Part shown: positions 6,668-10,137 of the stretch, piece by piece
Numbering within the stretch: position 1 is the stretch's first letter
How the letters are laid out: each line of letters opens with the position of its first letter
Assembly (NCBI GenBank): GCA_944363005.1
Contig: CALVTV010000206.1
Coordinates: 1-10,137 of the forward strand
Length of the DNA stretch: 10,137 nt
Direction: 5' to 3'
Source of the DNA: an uncultured Clostridia bacterium
GTDB lineage: Bacteria > Bacillota > Clostridia > Christensenellales > Aristaeellaceae
Translations under genes and position numbers: made by a program
The notes under the pieces: model-generated
The model's database searches: none
What the model saw: the letters and a program-made list of their open reading frames with translations, nothing else
Told to the model about the DNA's origin: nothing

Positions 6668-7981
6668 TCAATTCTGGCTGTTGAGGAATTCAAAGATCTG
6701 AGGAAGCGCCAGGCTCCACGCGGTCGAATGTCCGCCGCCCGGGCACCAGTAGTGCTGCATGTCCGGCAGCCACTGCTTGAGGAGTTCAAAGTTCTTCGTC
6801 GCCAGGTCGAATCCATAATCGTCTTCCGTACCCTCCACGAAGAAGATCGGACGGCCCACCAGATTGGGATAGGGGTTTTCCGTCATCAGGCTCACGTTCG
6901 GCATCATCGCCATGGGCACGAACGCATCGAAGAGATCGGCATACTTGTTGCCCAGGAAGAGCACCGCTTTGCCGCCCATCGAATTGCCCACCAGATACAG
7001 GCGCTCCTCGTCGATGTTGTACTGCGACTTCACGATTTCAAGCGCGGTCATTGCGCTCTTCTCGGAAAGGATGCGCAACGCCTTCTCCTCTTCGCTGATC
7101 TCCACCCATTCATCCGCATCCATGAAGGGGATGTTCGTCACGTCGCCATACTGACCGGCCACAATGTACGCCGTCGGCGCGATCAAGATGTATCCGTTTT
7201 CCTCCGCATACATCTCAATGGGACGATGCATCGCGATGTTGGCATTCGTATCGGTAAACCAGTAGTCCATGCTCACAGAATTGCCATGCAGCAGAAGAAT
7301 GGCCTTCATCGGCGTGTTCGGATCATACGTCGTGGGGATGTAAATGCGCATCGGAAGCACTTTGCCGTCCGGATCGTCCTCAATGGTATACGTCAAATAG
7401 CGGAAACCATATTCCTTTCCGCGCAGTTGTCCGTTGAGCTGGCGCATCGTCCGGGCAGAGACCTTCGCAAGCGCATCCAGCGTCAGCGACAGATGCAGGT
7501 ACTGCCCTCCCGCTGTATCACTGACCATCTGAACATCCTTGACGAAGCAGTTGCGCATCACCGCCGCTACGGGCACATACAACACGTCGCCTTCCAGCTT
7601 CGGCGCCGCCTCAAGCGTCACCGCCTGGCCGTTGGCCGTCGCCTCGCAGCTGCCGACCGTCAGCAGCGCCGTGATGCCCACATGCGTCAGCGTGATGGCA
7701 TCCCCCTCCACGGTCACAGCAAAATCCGGTGCGTAAACGCGCGCCAGATCGTTCAGCGCGACGTACAGATCATCCGTTCCGCAAGCTTGCGGCGCCGCTT
7801 CCAGTTCAAGCATGTAGTTGTCCATGAACGCGGACTTCTCATCTGCCTTGAAATACGCCGTCGCAAACTTGTAAGAGTAATTCAGTCCTTCCGGGGCTAC
7901 CGGCGTCAATTCCTGCGCCACAGCAACCGATGCCATCAAGCAGAATACCATAAGCAACACGATCCACTTTCTGATTTTCAT
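6668..7981 (-). CDS. Secreted alpha/beta-hydrolase (esterase-like) with N-terminal stalk domain
   Basis: A 437-residue exported enzyme, probably an esterase acting on carbohydrate or other extracellular esters. AAGGAG seven bases upstream fixes the ATG at 7981; the frame's 16 extra upstream codons lack such a site. Residues 1-22 are a signal peptide cleaved near AVA/QE. Residues about 55-150 match the pattern of the copper amine oxidase N-terminal-like stalk domain (VALNDLARVY, ITALLTVGSCEATANGQAV, DVLYVPVAAVM), a non-catalytic beta domain common on secreted Firmicute proteins. From about 195 an alpha/beta-hydrolase fold follows: ILLLHGN (228-234, oxyanion-hole type), the nucleophile elbow GNSMG (333-337 region, Ser334), a candidate acid at Asp387 or Asp388 (EGTEDDYG) and His418 (GGGHSTAW). 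It is monocistronic, between its own promoter and terminator. A feruloyl, acetyl or prolyl-oligopeptidase-like activity cannot be distinguished by eye. Confidence 0.93.
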   Translation of the reverse strand: MKIRKWIVLLMVFCLMASVAVAQELTPVAPEGLNYSYKFATAYFKADEKSAFMDNYMLELEAAPQACGTDDLYVALNDLARVYAPDFAVTVEGDAITLTHVGITALLTVGSCEATANGQAVTLEAAPKLEGDVLYVPVAAVMRNCFVKDVQMVSDTAGGQYLHLSLTLDALAKVSARTMRQLNGQLRGKEYGFRYLTYTIEDDPDGKVLPMRIYIPTTYDPNTPMKAILLLHGNSVSMDYWFTDTNANIAMHRPIEMYAEENGYILIAPTAYIVAGQYGDVTNIPFMDADEWVEISEEEKALRILSEKSAMTALEIVKSQYNIDEERLYLVGNSMGGKAVLFLGNKYADLFDAFVPMAMMPNVSLMTENPYPNLVGRPIFFVEGTEDDYGFDLATKNFELLKQWLPDMQHYWCPGGGHSTAWSLALPQIFEFLNSQN

Positions 7982-8140
7982 TTCCCTGCTCCTTTCACCC
8001 TTGTGCTTTCGTTCTATCTGCAAGGCCATTCACCCATGCCTTTGTGCGCGCCCCCTCCCGAACAAGCGCGTTTATTTGCCGGTCTACGTGTGGATGCCTT
8101 CGCAAATCCAAGCCGATGCGTCGGAACGTTTTATAAAAAA

Positions 8141-8170
8141 AGTATAGGAGTTCACTCATTTTTTTGTCAA
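8141..8170 (-). promoter_or_regulatory. Sigma-A promoter of the esterase gene
   Basis: On the minus strand a perfect TTGACA (8170-8165) is followed after 18 bp by TATACT (8146-8141, five of six). The predicted leader to the esterase start is about 150 bases; I see no recognisable riboswitch in it. In the rest of this 398-base gene-free stretch are the tandem repeat at 8185-8214 and the terminator of the preceding gene at 8317-8356; I see nothing definable at 8215-8316 beyond T-rich sequence. Confidence 0.8.
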
Positions 8171-8184
8171 CATCACCGCATCAT

Positions 8185-8214
8185 ACAGTTTTTTCTCGCA
8201 TATTTTCAGTTTGT
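8185..8214. promoter_or_regulatory. Candidate LytTR-type tandem binding site upstream of the esterase promoter
   Basis: ACAGTTTTT (8185-8193) and TCAGTTTGT (8206-8214) are direct repeats separated by 12 bp (period 21). The LytTR consensus is [TA][AC][CA]GTTN[AG][TG] repeated with a 12-13 bp gap; the second copy matches all defined positions and the first all but one. The site lies 14 bases upstream of the esterase -35. It reads on the plus strand, opposite to transcription, as does the comparable repeat upstream of the GH3 gene. The region is T-rich, which lowers the weight of the match. Confidence 0.55.
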
Positions 8215-8316
8215 TTTTCTTTTTCAGCATTTCTTTCATGGATAAGTTGCGAAATGCCCAGCCCGCTACCTGAAAACGCATTTTTTCCACACGTTCTTTA
8301 GCCTCTATCTTCCAAA

Positions 8317-8356
8317 TAAAAAAGAGGCCGTTCTCTTTGATGAGAAAACAGCCTCT
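8317..8356 (-). terminator. Rho-independent terminator of the AraC-family gene
   Basis: AGAGGC (8323-8328) pairs with GCCTCT (8351-8356), and an inner TTCTC/GAGAA stem (8331-8335 and 8342-8346) completes the hairpin. On the minus strand it is followed by TTTTTTATTT (about 8323-8314). It lies about 25 bases after the AraC stop codon. T-runs on the plus side (8358-8365) could allow bidirectional function. Confidence 0.85.
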
Positions 8357-8379
8357 CTTTTGTTTTGCTGTTCTGCCGG

Positions 8380-10137
8380 TCAGGGCGCCACGTCGTTGCC
8401 TTTCTTGCGGAAGACGCTCGGCGTGCAGCCCAAATACTTTTTAAACGCGCGCGTCATCGTCAGCGTATTGGTATATCCCACGGAAATCGCGATATCGCTC
8501 AGCGGAGCATTCGTATGTTCGATTTTGTACTTGGCCGCCTCAATGCGAATTCCGTGTATGCTTTCCAGGAACCCTTGTCCCAGGTTCTTTTGGAATTCGC
8601 GGGAAAGCGTGGACATGCTCATATTGAATTCGTCCGCCAGGAAAGAAAGGGACAATTCCGGATCGCGGAAGTGCGCATGCATGTACTGGTAAATGGATGC
8701 AAATTGCTCCGAGTAGCTTCCTCGCAACCGCGCGTCTTTGTGGTTTTCAAGCTGCGTAAAAATATTCCCCCAATTTTCAACGATTTCCTCTTTCGTCTTC
8801 AGCCGAATCAGATCGTTGAGATCCACATCCATCTGTTCAATGATCGTAGCGTTCACCTCGTTGGTTTCCAGCAGCATGCAGAGCGTCAGCGAAAGCAGGC
8901 AGGAGATCTGCTGATTGCGCAGGCGCGTGCTCTTTTGCTGGGAAAGCGTATGAATCATGTCCTTGAGGCAGGCAAACGCGCCATTGTATTTTTCCACATA
9001 AATCAAGTCAGCCATGTGCATATTCTGCTTGAGCTGCGTGCTGAGGCTGACGTCATCCGAGCGGCCGCTGATCTGCTCTTCCACAATCGCCGCCTGACGC
9101 ATCGCCTCATGATAGGCATGGCAAAGCTTGTCTGCTCCACAGTGCGCTTTGCTGACGCCGAACTGAAAGCGCTTTTGCAACTGGTGGCTGACCTCCATGA
9201 TGGAGCTCTCCATTTTGCGATAGATTTCAGTTTCCTGTTCCTGCCCTTCCACAGGAACAATCGCCATCAAACAAGCCTGACACGTGACAAACTCCGCCTG
9301 ATCGTTCTGCATCAGCAGCTTGAGACTCTCCATGACGCTCAGCGCCGTAATATGCTGGCGGTAGCTGCTCGCCTGCGTGCTTCCGTCCTCGTGGGACCAC
9401 CTTCCGTCATCCGGATAGATGGTGATGACCACATAACAGCGAAGCATGTCCGTTAGCCCCAGTTTCTCCATCTGCTCGTTGCTTATGGAGCTGTTTTGAT
9501 CCAAAATCAGCTGGCGCAAATATGCCTGCCGCAGCTGCATCGCCTGCCCTTTAATGGTCATCTGCTTATCGATGAGTTGCAGATTGTAGTTTTCAATCGC
9601 AGATCGTATCCGTTCAATTTCATCCGTCATGCTCTCTTCGGCATTCTCTACGCCCACTGCGTCGCTCAGTTTGCGCAAGGGTTTGGAAACCCGGATGAAC
9701 AAATTGATACAGATGATGATCACCACGACCAGCCAGAGCACATTCACGATCAAAAACAGCCGGAACGAATCGGACGCCACGACACTCGTCACGCCCGTTT
9801 CTTCAAGAATCGTAATCAGCTCGTAAGCCGGTGCCTCAGAGACATGGCGCATGATGGTTTGTTCACCAATATGAACCATGGTCTGTTGTTGTTCCGCCAT
9901 GTCTTCAAATATAGTCGCTTCTCCCGTACCGCCATTGAGCGAAATCCGCCCGCCATTGGGCAAATTTAGAATCATCTGCTTGATGGTGTAAGACCGGCCT
10001 ACGCTTTGCGCAAACAGCGCATCCTTCCAAACCCCATTTTCCAGGCCACAAAAGAGAATCTGCCCTTCCGGAAGAAGGCGAGCGATGAAAAGTTCCGATT
10101 GGGAATACTCCGTGGGCCGAGCCATAAAGAGCATGCC
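8380..10137 (-). CDS. Membrane-anchored AraC-family transcriptional regulator, 5' end outside the window
   Basis: The frame is open through the right edge, so the N-terminus is missing; 585 codons are seen. Residue numbers below count from the Met at 10134, which is probably internal. Residues 1-122 look like the end of an extracellular sensor domain (Cache-like by position), followed by one membrane helix (about 124-147) and a helical linker rich in Glu/Gln/Arg (150-212). The central part (about 232-360), including RFQFGVSKAHCGADKL and AYHEAMRQA, resembles the degenerate GGDEF-like region of large YesN/CdaR-type regulators. The C-terminus (480-578) is an AraC DNA-binding domain with two helix-turn-helix units; LSFLADEFNMSMSTLSREFQ and LSDIAISVGYTNTLTMTRAF are diagnostic. 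Proteins of this kind usually control nearby sugar-uptake or glycosidase genes. Being next to the esterase, it may control the enzymes here, but it ends in its own terminator and its target cannot be read from the window. Confidence 0.93.
   Translation of the reverse strand, partial: GMLFMARPTEYSQSELFIARLLPEGQILFCGLENGVWKDALFAQSVGRSYTIKQMILNLPNGGRISLNGGTGEATIFEDMAEQQQTMVHIGEQTIMRHVSEAPAYELITILEETGVTSVVASDSFRLFLIVNVLWLVVVIIICINLFIRVSKPLRKLSDAVGVENAEESMTDEIERIRSAIENYNLQLIDKQMTIKGQAMQLRQAYLRQLILDQNSSISNEQMEKLGLTDMLRCYVVITIYPDDGRWSHEDGSTQASSYRQHITALSVMESLKLLMQNDQAEFVTCQACLMAIVPVEGQEQETEIYRKMESSIMEVSHQLQKRFQFGVSKAHCGADKLCHAYHEAMRQAAIVEEQISGRSDDVSLSTQLKQNMHMADLIYVEKYNGAFACLKDMIHTLSQQKSTRLRNQQISCLLSLTLCMLLETNEVNATIIEQMDVDLNDLIRLKTKEEIVENWGNIFTQLENHKDARLRGSYSEQFASIYQYMHAHFRDPELSLSFLADEFNMSMSTLSREFQKNLGQGFLESIHGIRIEAAKYKIEHTNAPLSDIAISVGYTNTLTMTRAFKKYLGCTPSVFRKKGNDVAP

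Noticed and set aside
6410..8245. A plus-strand open frame of 611 codons
   Set aside because: Antisense to the esterase gene, whose signal peptide, domains, promoter, ribosome site and terminator are all on the minus strand. The antisense product is His/Arg-rich and crosses the esterase promoter and terminator.
8365..9456. A plus-strand open frame of 363 codons
   Set aside because: Antisense shadow of the AraC-family gene, whose helix-turn-helix motifs are unmistakable on the minus strand.
1..10137. CRISPR arrays, insertion sequences, tRNA or rRNA genes, prophage or defence genes
   Set aside because: No regularly spaced repeats, transposase motifs, terminal inverted repeats around a gene, tRNA-like folds or ribosomal RNA sequence were seen. 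The window is well explained by five minus-strand gene units.

Overview
The window reads as a stretch of a moderately GC-rich Gram-positive anaerobe of the class Clostridia, possibly a gut or rumen lineage such as Christensenellales. This is inferred from AGGAG-type ribosome binding sites, the style of the Leu/Ala-rich signal peptides, a domain-permuted GH3 glycosidase of the Ruminococcus/Butyrivibrio type, an AgrC/LytTR two-component pair and a 'stalk' domain of the copper amine oxidase N-terminal type. No marker gene fixes the species.

Every supported gene lies on the minus strand, so transcription runs from high to low coordinates. From 10137 down: (i) 8380-10137, the C-terminal 585 residues of a membrane-anchored AraC-family regulator, closed by a terminator at 8317-8356; (ii) 6668-7981, a secreted alpha/beta-hydrolase esterase with an N-terminal stalk domain, with a near-consensus promoter (8141-8170), a tandem LytTR-type site upstream of it (8185-8214) and a terminator at 6611-6640; (iii) 4240-6302, a LytTR response regulator and its translationally coupled AgrC-type membrane histidine kinase, with a promoter at 6509-6537, a leader of about 200 nt and a terminator at 4207-4233; (iv) 271-3996, a 1241-residue secreted GH3 glycosidase with reversed domain order, preceded by a regulatory region holding a 21-bp-period tandem repeat and an 11-bp inverted repeat; (v) 1-147, the first 49 codons of another secreted protein, separated from the GH3 gene by two hairpins without U-tracts.

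The most interesting reading is regulatory. The GH3 gene and the esterase gene flank the two-component pair, and each carries, just upstream of its promoter, a direct repeat with a 21-bp period, the geometry bound by LytTR regulators. The two repeats share an identical 9-mer (TATTTTCAG) at the same register. I infer that the intervening LytTR regulator controls both extracellular enzymes, which would couple a peptide-type sensor kinase to carbohydrate-degrading enzymes. This is a hypothesis from sequence alone. The AraC protein may be a second, sugar-type regulator of the same locus or may belong to genes beyond the right edge.
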